NCBI RefSeq assembly: GCF_000714715.1
Contig: NZ_JMFO01000005.1
Coordinates: 62,001-126,000, forward strand
Direction: 5' to 3'
Length of the DNA: 64,000 nt
Source of the DNA: Candidatus Magnetobacterium casense
GTDB lineage: Bacteria > Nitrospirota > Thermodesulfovibrionia > Thermodesulfovibrionales > Magnetobacteriaceae
Shown here piece after piece: positions 53,657 to 62,004 of this stretch (its first letter is position 1; each line of letters opens with the position of its first letter). The notes under the pieces were generated by a model. That model was not told where the DNA came from and did not search any database. It worked only from the letters and a program-made list of their open reading frames with translations. The position numbers and the translations under genes are program-made.

Positions 53657-54460
53657 CTAATGGTTTAGTTTAGCTATCTTGTCGCGAACTTTTCTTGTAT
53701 GTGGATGGTCAACCCCGTAGACAGTTTCAAAGATGCTTAACGCCTTCCGGTAAAACTCGAGGGCTTTATCTTTCTCTCTTAACTCATCCCAAACGCTACC
53801 GATATTGTTATGATCTCCAGCCACATTAGGGTGGCTTTCTCCATAAACAGCCGTGTCAATTTCCAACGCATTTTTAAATAACTCAAGCGCTTCTTTTTTG
53901 CGACCTAATTCATACCAAACGCTTCCAATACTGTTGTAATCTCTTGCCACATTTATATGTTTTTCTCCAAATATCTTCTTATCTATAAATAAAGCTATGT
54001 ATAAACATTCAAAGGCTTTGTTGTAATCACGCAAATCAGACCATACTAATCCTATGAAATTTTTTAACTCTGCCATTTTGGCATGAAAGGCACCATAATT
54101 ATCGATACATATTTTGATGGCATCTTCAAAGAAATTAACAGATTCCTTAACTCGTCCTATATATGTTAAATATATTCCTGTTTCTTTTAAAATATCTGAC
54201 CTTATTGGATTTTTATATCCATATATCTCAACTGCATAACTTATCGTGTCGTGATAACATTGAATCAATTCTATATAATTTTCTATATGTTTAAATTTGT
54301 TGCAACTTGCTATTTTTTCTTTTAAAACTACCATTTTATGCAATTCATGCTCTTCTCTGGATAACATATCAGCAACGTCAGAATCAGTGTTTAATTTAAT
54401 ATAATTATATGATTGCAGAAATGATGGTACATCTTTTATTTTTATATCATTGAATAACAC
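53657..54460 (-). CDS. Kinesin-light-chain-type TPR protein of the TIR operon
   Basis: A 267-residue soluble helical protein. Residues 60-265 hold about five TPR units of the kinesin-light-chain type (ARDYNSIGSVWYELGRKKEA, VAGDHNNIGSVWDEL, YGVDHPHTRKVRDKIAKL). No enzymatic domain. It begins at GTG overlapping the TIR-TIR stop by one base (TAGTG), so it is translationally coupled. In defence systems such repeats commonly act as sensors or scaffolds. That role is inferred here. Confidence 0.75.
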   Translation of the reverse strand: MLFNDIKIKDVPSFLQSYNYIKLNTDSDVADMLSREEHELHKMVVLKEKIASCNKFKHIENYIELIQCYHDTISYAVEIYGYKNPIRSDILKETGIYLTYIGRVKESVNFFEDAIKICIDNYGAFHAKMAELKNFIGLVWSDLRDYNKAFECLYIALFIDKKIFGEKHINVARDYNSIGSVWYELGRKKEALELFKNALEIDTAVYGESHPNVAGDHNNIGSVWDELREKDKALEFYRKALSIFETVYGVDHPHTRKVRDKIAKLNH

Positions 54461-55203
54461 TAGTATAACTTTGATATAAGGTTTTTTTTGATACGTTTTT
54501 CTATATCCTGGACGATATTGTTAAAGAAAATATCGTCTCTATATCCAGGTCCAACAACAACAGCTACCGAATACGAGTTCAATAGAGCTTCTGTTAAACG
54601 CCTATCACCAATTGGTATTGAGTTCTCTTTATCAAACCATACATCAACATCATTGTCAGTAAGATAATTGGCCACTTTTTCAGTTATCTCTAAGCTATCA
54701 AGTGAGTAACCAAAAAAGACATTATACATATTTTTATTAGAAATACCTTCCATTATTAACTTGGGACGTACAGATGCTCCAGAACCTTTACAAGGTGGTT
54801 CGTTTTGTATTCCACAAACGAGCCTATACATCTCATCTTCAGAATCAATGTCTGTACTAAAATCCACAAAACTTCTTGACTGTAAAAAATCAGGAATATT
54901 GTCATTATTACACCCTGGTAAAATAACTGGTATAACCCTGAATGAATTATCTTTTGTGCCTCGATTGAGTGCAAAGCGTATTTCTTCCATGCACCATCTT
55001 TCCGGAGGGGATTTCCCAATAAAGATGGCACATGTCTTCGATTCCTTTAAACCGTCTGACATTGCTTTTTCAAAGTGCGTTCCAGGGACAATATCCCACT
55101 TGTCAAACCAAACCTTTAGACCATGTTCGTGTTTTAATCGCATGGCTATATCCTTGACAGTTGCCTTGTCTTCTTCCATGTGGCTTAAAAAAACATCATA
55201 CAT
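54460..55203 (-). CDS. Tandem TIR-domain protein
   Basis: A 247-residue protein with two TIR domains. TIR1 (residues 1-140) is full: MYDVFLSHMEEDK, VWFDKWDIVPG, the catalytic-type Glu in WCMEEIRFALNRG, and IPDFLQSRSFVDFS. TIR2 (about 158-247) starts MYNVFFGYSLDSLEITEKV with VWFDKENSIPIGD, but lacks the W-x3-E active region and stops early, so it is probably inactive and structural. TIR1 is likely an NAD-hydrolysing or cyclic-ADPR-producing enzyme. It follows the TIR-SHOCT gene by 20 bases and overlaps the TPR gene. The DNA is A/T rich. Confidence 0.85.
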   Translation of the reverse strand: MYDVFLSHMEEDKATVKDIAMRLKHEHGLKVWFDKWDIVPGTHFEKAMSDGLKESKTCAIFIGKSPPERWCMEEIRFALNRGTKDNSFRVIPVILPGCNNDNIPDFLQSRSFVDFSTDIDSEDEMYRLVCGIQNEPPCKGSGASVRPKLIMEGISNKNMYNVFFGYSLDSLEITEKVANYLTDNDVDVWFDKENSIPIGDRRLTEALLNSYSVAVVVGPGYRDDIFFNNIVQDIEKRIKKNLISKLY

Positions 55204-55223
55204 TTTTTAATTAAGTTCCATGT

Positions 55224-55757
55224 TCAATGCTTAATGTACTTATCAATTATTCTTCTTTGAGTCTCAAGATAAATCTCTTCAGTTATTATACCTAAAGTTT
55301 TAAATTCTTTTAGCCCTGTAAATTTATCATGCACACTACCTCTAACAGGTTGTATACCCTTTATAGCACAAACAAGCCTATACATTTCGTATTCAGAATA
55401 AATGCCCTTGCTAAAATCCACAAAACTTCTTGACTGTAAAAAATCAGGAATATTGTCATTTTTACCCCCTGGTAAAAGCACTGGTATAACCCTGAATGAA
55501 GTGTCTTCTGCCAGTCTGCTAAGTGCAACGCTTATTTCTTCTTTGAACCACCCTCCCGGGGTTGATTTACCAGTGAATATGGCACATGTCTTTGCTTCTT
55601 TTAAACCTTTTAAAATTGCCCCGTGTATGGAATCTCCAGGAACAATATTCCACTTGTCTAACCAAACCTCCAGATGATACTCATCTTTTAATAGTCTGGC
55701 TATCTCCCCGACAATTGCCTTGTCTTCAGCCATATAACTTAAATATACGTCATACAT
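55224..55757 (-). CDS. TIR-domain protein with SHOCT-like tail
   Basis: A 177-residue protein. I start at the Met of MYDVYLSYMAEDK (55757), homologous to the start of the next gene; the open frame extends 16 codons further. TIR domain with VWLDKWNIVPGDSI, the catalytic-type Glu in WFKEEISVALSRL and IPDFLQSRSFVDFS. The last ~30 residues (LKEFKTLGIITEEIY, RRIIDKY) resemble a SHOCT helical hairpin used for oligomerisation. It is a close paralogue of TIR1 in the next gene and first in the three-gene operon. Confidence 0.85.
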   Translation of the reverse strand: MYDVYLSYMAEDKAIVGEIARLLKDEYHLEVWLDKWNIVPGDSIHGAILKGLKEAKTCAIFTGKSTPGGWFKEEISVALSRLAEDTSFRVIPVLLPGGKNDNIPDFLQSRSFVDFSKGIYSEYEMYRLVCAIKGIQPVRGSVHDKFTGLKEFKTLGIITEEIYLETQRRIIDKYIKH

Positions 55758-55843
55758 ACATTCATTATAACATATTTCCTGATATCCGCAATAAAAAACT
55801 TTCAACTTTCCACCCCACCACCCAACTTAACCACCCCACCACC

Positions 55844-55971
55844 GTATAATGGGGTCAAGTGGACTTCTTCGTGCCCGTGACGGGTGGCGACCCGCTGCGA
55901 CAAGATTGCGGCTCGCCCCTCCTCTTGCAGGGGGTTCTGAAGGGGGGCGGAGCCACACCTTTTTTTCTTTT
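55844..55971 (+). repeat. Longest copy of the GGGGTCAAG dispersed repeat
   Basis: From GTATAATGGGGTCAAGTGG through CTTCTTCGTGCCCG, a G/C-rich middle and GGCGGAGCCACACC to a T-run ending in CTTTT. It fills much of the 348-base gap (55758-56105) between the TIR operon and prmC; I see no gene in that gap. Confidence 0.7.
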
Positions 55972-56105
55972 ATGCAAGCAATTTTGGTGCCCGAAAAAAC
56001 TCGAATCCGATCAGTATATAATTTTTCCTGCATGAAATCTGTGCCTTAAGTTGCAATTGCTCTGTCGGCAGAGTTCCATCAATCCCGGGGGAAATGTTTA
56101 GGCCG

Positions 56106-56984
56106 CTAATACAAATTTGGAGTCAGGCTTTCTCTTTTCTGCCACAATGCATTTTGTGTTTGTTTCTTCACTATAGCAAAGCGTTCCTTTTGGGCATAGT
56201 CCCGCTTGATGACGACACTGTTAAAGCCGACCTCTGATGCAATCTCTGTGATATCGGCGCCCTGTCCGTCGCCTATCTCAAAGATGACAACGCCATCTCT
56301 GTTGAGATAGTCCCCTGCCGCTGCAAGTATCCTCCTGTAGAAGTCCAGGCCATCAGAGCCACCATCGAGGGCCTCCGGTGGTTCATGCAGACTGATCTCC
56401 GGTTGAAGGCCGTTTATGTCGGCGCTCTTAATGTAGGGGGGATTGGATATTATGAGGTTAAACCGTGAATCTTTTCTGATGGGAGCAAAGAGGTTACCGT
56501 TTAAGAATGTCACGTTGTGTATGTGGTTTATGTTGCTGTTACCCCTTGCATAATGCAGGGCTGCCTCGGAGACATCCACGGCGGTGACGTGTGCCTGCGG
56601 ATACGCCCGGGCTATTGACAGGGCAATGCACCCGCTGCCGGTGCAGAGGTCCAGGACGTTGAAGGCTCGTTGAGGCCTCACGGAAAGTTCCCCGATTGCC
56701 TCAGCAACAAGCAGCTCCGTCTCAGGACGCGGAATAAGCACCCCCGGACCAACGGCAATAGTCAGGCCATAGAACTCAACCTCTCCGACGATATAGGCAA
56801 GGGGTTGACGACGTTGCCTGTTGCGTATAAGCGGGAGGATGATATCATCCCCGATGGCTGGATCGTTGAGGTAAATGGCTGTCCTGTCAAGCCCCGACAG
56901 CACAGACAAGAGCGTCTCTGCCTCCTTCTGTGCTTCCTCGATACCGGCCATTTTTAACAGTGCGACGACATCTTTTAATTTCAC
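56106..56984 (-). CDS. prmC: Release factor glutamine methyltransferase
   Basis: A 292-residue enzyme that methylates the Gln of the GGQ motif in release factors. The N-terminal five-helix domain starts KLKDVVALLKMAGI. It has GPGVLIPRPETELLV, motif I VLDLCTGSGCIALSIA and the catalytic NPPY in LIISNPPYIKSADI. It lies five bases after the PilZ protein gene on the same strand. Unlike the common arrangement, prfA is not upstream. Confidence 0.95.
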   Translation of the reverse strand: MKLKDVVALLKMAGIEEAQKEAETLLSVLSGLDRTAIYLNDPAIGDDIILPLIRNRQRRQPLAYIVGEVEFYGLTIAVGPGVLIPRPETELLVAEAIGELSVRPQRAFNVLDLCTGSGCIALSIARAYPQAHVTAVDVSEAALHYARGNSNINHIHNVTFLNGNLFAPIRKDSRFNLIISNPPYIKSADINGLQPEISLHEPPEALDGGSDGLDFYRRILAAAGDYLNRDGVVIFEIGDGQGADITEIASEVGFNSVVIKRDYAQKERFAIVKKQTQNALWQKRESLTPNLY

Positions 56985-56989
56985 TACCG

Positions 56990-58486
56990 TTACTCATCAC
57001 CCTCCAACCGCATGGCGTCTATATAGAAGGATATCATGTTTTTGAGTTCGTCGGTTGCGTCGATAAACTCGATGCCCAGGAACTGACTGCCGTCCTTGAT
57101 TTGAGAGTTTTTCGCCACACACTCAATGTTCTCAAAGACCTTTTCGAGGAGCTTGAATGTGATATAGTAATTCTTATCGATGACGTAGAGCTTGCTGTCT
57201 ACGCCGGAGGTTTTAAGCAGGCAGCCGTTTTCGCTTATGTTAATGATGACGACATCGCAAGCATTGATAGTGATCATATCGAGCAACTTTGCAGGGATGC
57301 TTGTATGGAGTCTGTCACGCTTTCTGCGTGTTATCTTTGGTTTTTTAAAGACCCCATAGCCCCACAACTGATAACGGTTGACCTCAACAGGGGGTGCATT
57401 GTGCGGGATGACCGATGCTACGGAGAATTCGTCTATGCTTGTGTCGCGACGCAGGGGGGTCAGCGGGGGGAAACCGCTACTTTTTACGACGGAGTGGACA
57501 ATGGGGGCATTGGTTTTTTCGCCGCGTTGTGTTACCACTGCTATTTCCTTGTTCTTGAGTTTGACAAATGAGCCAGGGGGATAGATGCCCAGGTTTTTTA
57601 TAAAGACCATTGCCAGGTCAGTATCGATCTTTTGCCCTTTATTGAGGAAAATGTCTTTCATGGCAAATGCCGGTGACAGCGGCGGACGATAGTCACGTCC
57701 CGTGACGCGGGCACAGTAGAGGTCTGCCAGGTAGACAATGCGGGCAGCAACGCACACCTCATCGCCAATAAGTCCTTTTGGATAGCCCTTGCCATCGATG
57801 GTCTCATGGTGTTGGAGGACGGCACTTAACCACAACTCATCACTGACGTTATGCTTTTTCAGGAACTCCATTCCGTAGACGGGGTGGTTTTGAATGTTTC
57901 TGCGTTGCTGGTCGGTCAGCGGGTCTTTCTGATAATGCAGCATTTCCTGCAGCTCTATCATGGCAATATTCATGGTAATGGCCGCCGCAAGCAAGGATAA
58001 ACGTTCCGGCACAGACCAGCCAAACTTCTTGGCTATGACCTCACAGACGATTGCCGTATGCAAGGGATGTTTGATCGTGTACCTGGTGTCTTGTTTCATC
58101 AGCAAGGTGCCCAGGGTCAGGTCTTCGTCCATTGAACATGCGTGCATCAGCATGTTGGCCAGAAAGATGACCTTTGTTGGGATGTCCTTTTCCGTGCCCA
58201 GTTGCCTGAACAGATTCTCAAGGCGTACATAGGCCATGTCGATCTCTTCAAATGGCGAATCCTCCTCAATTACAAGCTCGGTGTCAAGCTCCGAAACCTC
58301 TTGAGGTGCCTTGCCCTCCTTCTCAGGTTCATCGGTAACGACAAGGCCCTGTATCGTCTTGATCACATCCGCTTCGGTGATTATGTATCCCCTGCGCAAC
58401 ATCAAGTGACCAGCCTCATCATATATTGAAGCTGCCAGAGGCTTCCCGATAGGTATATCTCCCACATTGACTCGTCGCATTTTCAT
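56990..58486 (-). CDS. Degenerate HD-GYP protein with C-terminal PilZ domain
   Basis: A 498-residue protein. An N-terminal DUF3391-like segment (residues 1-60) is followed by an HD-GYP domain (about 110-330) in which the GYP part is kept (LQHHETIDGKGYPKGL). The metal-binding HD pair is replaced, however: the usual LLHDIGK position reads AITMNIAMIEL. The C-terminal PilZ domain has RKRDRLHTS and NISENGCLL, the RxxxR and N/DxSxxG ligands for cyclic di-GMP. It probably senses rather than degrades cyclic di-GMP. Co-transcribed with prmC. Confidence 0.88.
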   Translation of the reverse strand: MKMRRVNVGDIPIGKPLAASIYDEAGHLMLRRGYIITEADVIKTIQGLVVTDEPEKEGKAPQEVSELDTELVIEEDSPFEEIDMAYVRLENLFRQLGTEKDIPTKVIFLANMLMHACSMDEDLTLGTLLMKQDTRYTIKHPLHTAIVCEVIAKKFGWSVPERLSLLAAAITMNIAMIELQEMLHYQKDPLTDQQRRNIQNHPVYGMEFLKKHNVSDELWLSAVLQHHETIDGKGYPKGLIGDEVCVAARIVYLADLYCARVTGRDYRPPLSPAFAMKDIFLNKGQKIDTDLAMVFIKNLGIYPPGSFVKLKNKEIAVVTQRGEKTNAPIVHSVVKSSGFPPLTPLRRDTSIDEFSVASVIPHNAPPVEVNRYQLWGYGVFKKPKITRRKRDRLHTSIPAKLLDMITINACDVVIINISENGCLLKTSGVDSKLYVIDKNYYITFKLLEKVFENIECVAKNSQIKDGSQFLGIEFIDATDELKNMISFYIDAMRLEGDE

Positions 58487-58707
58487 GTTAGTGTTACTCC
58501 CATTTTTTTATATTATTTCCATTCCCGTACTATTATAAATGAAATATGGACAAAAAAAACAGAGCACAAATTGCCTCATCTAAAATCTAAACGAAAGGGA
58601 TAGAAACAGTGTTGTAAAAATTTACCTGAATATGTTTAAATATTACTACAATGAATAGGTTATTAACCATAGCGCAAACATATCTATGAGTAGGTTTGAG
58701 TAAGTCT
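58487..58707. promoter_or_regulatory. Divergent A/T-rich intergenic region
   Basis: A 221-base gap between the PilZ gene and gspG, both facing outward. Strongly A/T rich with poly-A/T runs, so it should hold both promoters. I cannot place them confidently and see no gene. Confidence 0.35.
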
Positions 58708-59178
58708 ATGACAACGGGGCAAGAGTCCGGAAAGGCAGCTCCGGCGTCTTTTTCTTCAGGGTTTACGCTTCTTGAAGTTATCGTGGTGGTATTCATATTG
58801 AGTCTGCTTGCGGCGGTTGTTGCCCCTCGCATTATCGGCAGGACGGACGATGCCAGGATTACAGAGGCAAAGGTGCAGATCAGAAATCTTGAAACCGCCT
58901 TGAAGCTCTTCAAGCTCGACAACGGCTTTTATCCCTCCACCGACCAGGGTATCGATGCCCTCGTCAACAAGTCACAGACCGGCAAACTGCCAGGTAAGTA
59001 CAGGGATGATGGCTACATGGAACAAAAGAAAATCCCGCTCGACCCCTGGGGCAATCCCTACGTCTACATCAGCCCCGGACTGCACGGCGATTACGACCTG
59101 TTTTCCTACGGCGCCGATGGTCAGGAAGGCGGTGAGGGAAAGAACAAGGACATACAGAGCTGGGACATAGAACACTAG
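58708..59178 (+). CDS. gspG: Type II secretion major pseudopilin GspG
   Basis: A 156-residue pseudopilin. After an 18-residue leader the prepilin peptidase site G-FTLLEV is followed by the hydrophobic helix IVVVFILSLLAAVVAP. The globular part has LDNGFYPSTDQGIDALV, PLDPWGNPYVY and FSYGADGQEGGEG with the calcium-site Asp residues, all typical of GspG. I prefer ATG 58708; a TTG four codons earlier is possible. gspH follows at once. Confidence 0.93.
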   Translation: MTTGQESGKAAPASFSSGFTLLEVIVVVFILSLLAAVVAPRIIGRTDDARITEAKVQIRNLETALKLFKLDNGFYPSTDQGIDALVNKSQTGKLPGKYRDDGYMEQKKIPLDPWGNPYVYISPGLHGDYDLFSYGADGQEGGEGKNKDIQSWDIEH

Positions 59179-59179
59179 A

Positions 59180-59668
59180 TTGAACACCAGGGGCTTTACG
59201 TTCTTAGAGCTTACGGTCGTTCTGTTTATTGTGAGCGTGCTTGCGGCGTTGACCTATCCAGCACTCCGGATGTCAGGCCGTTCTGCGGTGGCAGAGGCCA
59301 GACGTTTTTCCAGCACCCTACGTTACCTCAACGACACCGCCATAAATACAAAAGTGCTATACGAACTTACCATAGACCTCGCCTCTAAACAACTGCGCTA
59401 TAAATTGCCGGAGGGACAGCGAGAGATAACACTTCAGTATCTCGACAGGATATACGTAAGTTCCCGCGGTGATGTCAGAGAAGGTCAGTTGCTGTTGCCG
59501 TTTGGCAGCATGGGATTGGAAGAGATACTCAAGGCTTATTTCACAAAAGACAACGAAACGATTATCGTCTCCTACGACCCCTACAGCCGACGTGTACGGG
59601 TACAAGAGCAGGAACAAAACTTACAAGTTGACACCGATAGCATTCCTCACAACATCTCAATGCAATGA
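59180..59668 (+). CDS. gspH: Type II secretion pseudopilin GspH-like
   Basis: A 162-residue minor pseudopilin beginning at TTG one base after gspG: MNTRGFTFLELTVVLFIV is a cleavage site and helix. The rest is a beta-rich GspH/FimT-type domain with RRFSSTLRYLNDTAI. The usual gspI, J and K do not follow, so the rest of the secretion system must be elsewhere. Confidence 0.85.
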   Translation: MNTRGFTFLELTVVLFIVSVLAALTYPALRMSGRSAVAEARRFSSTLRYLNDTAINTKVLYELTIDLASKQLRYKLPEGQREITLQYLDRIYVSSRGDVREGQLLLPFGSMGLEEILKAYFTKDNETIIVSYDPYSRRVRVQEQEQNLQVDTDSIPHNISMQ

Positions 59669-59901
59669 CTAACCCTGTGGTGCTCAGGAAGCGGTTGCCG
59701 CAATTCCCAGCGTAATTATTCTCTGTCTTGCCTTGTGTGCATTGACACGTTCTGTCACACAGGTGGCAAAATATGTCACCGACGGCAAGGATCATTTTCA
59801 GGAATAAGTCTGTTTTGCTTGCATGTATGTCGGGCACGATAAATGCTATATGATATAGCGAACGGTTTTTAACCGCTCAAACCCATCCCTAACAGTAATT
59901 A
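59669..59901. other. Gap after gspH with possible decayed coding sequence
   Basis: No complete gene. A short frame without start codon encodes EAVAAIPSVIILCLALCA and ends at a stop near 59800. It could be a remnant of a following pseudopilin or membrane gene, but the support is weak. Confidence 0.3.
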
Positions 59902-59962
59902 CGGGGCCAGGGTAACAGATTGCAATGCTGTCTTACTCATGTAAAATGTTACTCTGGCCCCG
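59902..59962 (+). terminator. Intrinsic terminator between gspH and nrfD
   Basis: CGGGGCCAGGGTAACA (59902-59917) pairs with TGTTACTCTGGCCCCG (59947-59962) at 15 of 16 positions, with a 29-base loop and a T-run after it (CACTTTTTT). It separates convergent genes and may work in both directions. Confidence 0.8.
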
Positions 59963-59996
59963 GCACTTTTTTCCCCTGCATAGTTTGGTAACCAAT

Positions 59997-60959
59997 TCAG
60001 AAGCCGACCACCAGGTTTGCCGTTGTCAACTGCCCGGCGTAGACGACTACATAGCGCAACATGTATCCCCCTATCAGTACGCACAGTTCTGCCGTTACAA
60101 CAGTCCAGAGGGGATGTTGCCTGTGCCTGTGCCTGTGATTGTGCCCTGGTAGTTGTGGCAGCAGTTGCCGTATGACGTGCGTCAGGGGGATGACCATACC
60201 AAGCACGACCACGCCAAACCATAAGTGAAGCCTCAACTGACCGCTTATCACAACATCCAACGCCGCTCCTGCCCCTTCGGTAGAGGTGTACAGCCCAACC
60301 AGGAAAAACGCCACCACAATGGTCAGCACAAGCAGCAGCACGAAATCGATACACTGCATGAAAAACGCATTGACACGCAGGTCATCGTCCTCCGGATGCC
60401 CGATGTACAACCCCAGGGTTATGACAGCCACCGCATCAATCACGGCTGAGATCAGAAACACAATCGGTATCATCGGAGAGTTCCAGAAAGGACGAGCCGC
60501 AAGCGTGCATATCAGCACCCCCGTATAGGTACCCACCCCCAGGGACAGTACAATCCCGAGGTAGCGTATAAACCGCTGAACCGTCCTGTGGGTGACAAAA
60601 CCCCTGAGTCTTACACTGAGTCTCAGGGGGTCACGCGCCTCGGACAACCACGGGTAGAGGTACAGCACACTTACAATCGTGAAAAACAGGATCAACCAGG
60701 CACCAATTGACATCACGGAGGTACCCTCAAACGTGACAAACAGCCTCCAGCACAACCACGGCCTCTCAAGGTCAAAGACCAACGCCAGTATCCCGACACT
60801 TATGGGGAAAGGCGCCACATATGCCCCAACCCTGACGATCCCCTTGTACTTTTCAGCATTGATTGCACCGGCTACAATGGAAAGCAACAATGCCCCCGCA
60901 CTGATCCCTGCCGCAAAGAGATAGAACGCTATCATGTAGTTCCAGTATATCTGTTCCAT
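59997..60959 (-). CDS. NrfD/PsrC-family membrane quinone-interacting subunit
   Basis: A 320-residue polytopic protein with eight or nine helices. It starts MEQIYWNYMIAFYLFAAGIS; an in-frame TTG 15 codons earlier overlaps the upstream lipoprotein gene. GAWLILFF and FDLERPWLCWRLF are typical of NrfD/PsrC, which exchange electrons between the quinone pool and an Fe-S/molybdopterin enzyme. A His-rich loop (GHNHRHRHRQH) lies before the last helix. The catalytic and Fe-S subunits expected beside it are absent, although a TorD chaperone lies upstream. Confidence 0.88.
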   Translation of the reverse strand: MEQIYWNYMIAFYLFAAGISAGALLLSIVAGAINAEKYKGIVRVGAYVAPFPISVGILALVFDLERPWLCWRLFVTFEGTSVMSIGAWLILFFTIVSVLYLYPWLSEARDPLRLSVRLRGFVTHRTVQRFIRYLGIVLSLGVGTYTGVLICTLAARPFWNSPMIPIVFLISAVIDAVAVITLGLYIGHPEDDDLRVNAFFMQCIDFVLLLVLTIVVAFFLVGLYTSTEGAGAALDVVISGQLRLHLWFGVVVLGMVIPLTHVIRQLLPQLPGHNHRHRHRQHPLWTVVTAELCVLIGGYMLRYVVVYAGQLTTANLVVGF

Positions 60960-61000
60960 ATCGCCCGACTTACCCTCCGACCGGGGGGTGACAACTAACT

Positions 61001-61237
61001 TCAACCATGGGCCAACTTAGGGGCCTCATCTGCGCCCGTAGCCAGGGAGGCATCCTTGAACTCGACAGACTTGGCGACATGCAGGGGGATTGCCTGTGGT
61101 GGTTTCTGCACACCGGTCATCTGCCAGAGTTGCCCGTAGGAGTCCTGCCGGGCGCCTGCCTCCGGGGTTTTCGTGTGATTGCAGGAGAGAACAAACACCT
61201 GCATGGCTAACATCATCAACGTTGCAAGTTTCTTCAT
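61001..61237 (-). CDS. Small predicted lipoprotein
   Basis: A 78-residue protein with a lipoprotein signal (MKKLATLMMLAMQVFVLSC, lipid-modified Cys19) and a short soluble part. It overlaps the torD stop by four bases (ATGA) and lies 41 bases before the nrfD start. No family recognised. Position suggests a periplasmic accessory of the NrfD complex. Confidence 0.7.
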   Translation of the reverse strand: MKKLATLMMLAMQVFVLSCNHTKTPEAGARQDSYGQLWQMTGVQKPPQAIPLHVAKSVEFKDASLATGADEAPKLAHG

Positions 61238-61878
61238 CGTAACTCCATCCGTAAGGTCTTGTGGTCCAAGAACACCTTCACTGATCTTATAACGCTATAG
61301 TAGAAGGGGCAGAGACCAATCTCCCTGCCCCGCTCAAGCAGCTCGTCTATCCAGTTGAGGTGGTCGCCGATAAACTGAATGACCATCTCTTCGGTGTGGT
61401 TTTCGTACAGGAAGGCCAGAAAGTCCAGTTCCAACGCCAGGTGGTCCGGCCTGCCATTAAACTCGCTGCCGTACTCAAGCCCAAAGTGTCTGTACAACTC
61501 AAGCATGTGCAGTGCCGGTTCGCCCATCAGGTATCCCCTTGCCCCCGCCATCGGCGCAGGACATTGGGGGTCCTCACTCCAGCTCTTGTATACGGACTCT
61601 GCCAGACAGAGGGGGGTTGCCCTGCTATCTTCAAAGCATCTGTAGTATTGTTCCAACATCTGCGACAGATTATAATTGCCCTCCCTAAACGCCGTCAGGT
61701 CAACGTCGCCTTGCATGAACTCAAGTGCCTCATACACAGCCCCGGAGTTAAGCGCATCAATCAACTCCACATCCGGTCTGCCTAACAACATTGCCAGAAC
61801 CCGACACGCAGAAGAGTCATTTGCCGTATCCCTATTTTCATTTATCAAAGAATCTCTTGTGTCTGTTGCTGACGACAT
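61234..61878 (-). CDS. TorD/DmsD-family molybdoenzyme chaperone
   Basis: A 214-residue all-helical chaperone that holds molybdenum-cofactor enzymes for loading and Tat export. The signature is PDHLALELDFLAFLYENH near residue 143; the Glu/Asp-rich helix and the final YYSVIRSVKVFLDH agree. It heads the torD-lipoprotein-nrfD operon, but its client enzyme is not encoded next to it. Confidence 0.87.
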   Translation of the reverse strand: MSSATDTRDSLINENRDTANDSSACRVLAMLLGRPDVELIDALNSGAVYEALEFMQGDVDLTAFREGNYNLSQMLEQYYRCFEDSRATPLCLAESVYKSWSEDPQCPAPMAGARGYLMGEPALHMLELYRHFGLEYGSEFNGRPDHLALELDFLAFLYENHTEEMVIQFIGDHLNWIDELLERGREIGLCPFYYSVIRSVKVFLDHKTLRMELR

Positions 61879-62004
61879 ATATCTCTACTGTAACAAAACA
61901 AACTACGCAATTTCAACTGCTCAAGACAGGGCAATCGCATTTAACGGCAAACTGCGACCTTGTCAAACAGCCTGCGGACATGCTACTATTTACAGATAAA
62001 AAAG
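61879..62004. promoter_or_regulatory. Divergent region between torD and the DUF4011 helicase
   Basis: A 126-base A/T-rich gap that should hold both promoters. No distinct operator could be placed. Confidence 0.35.
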
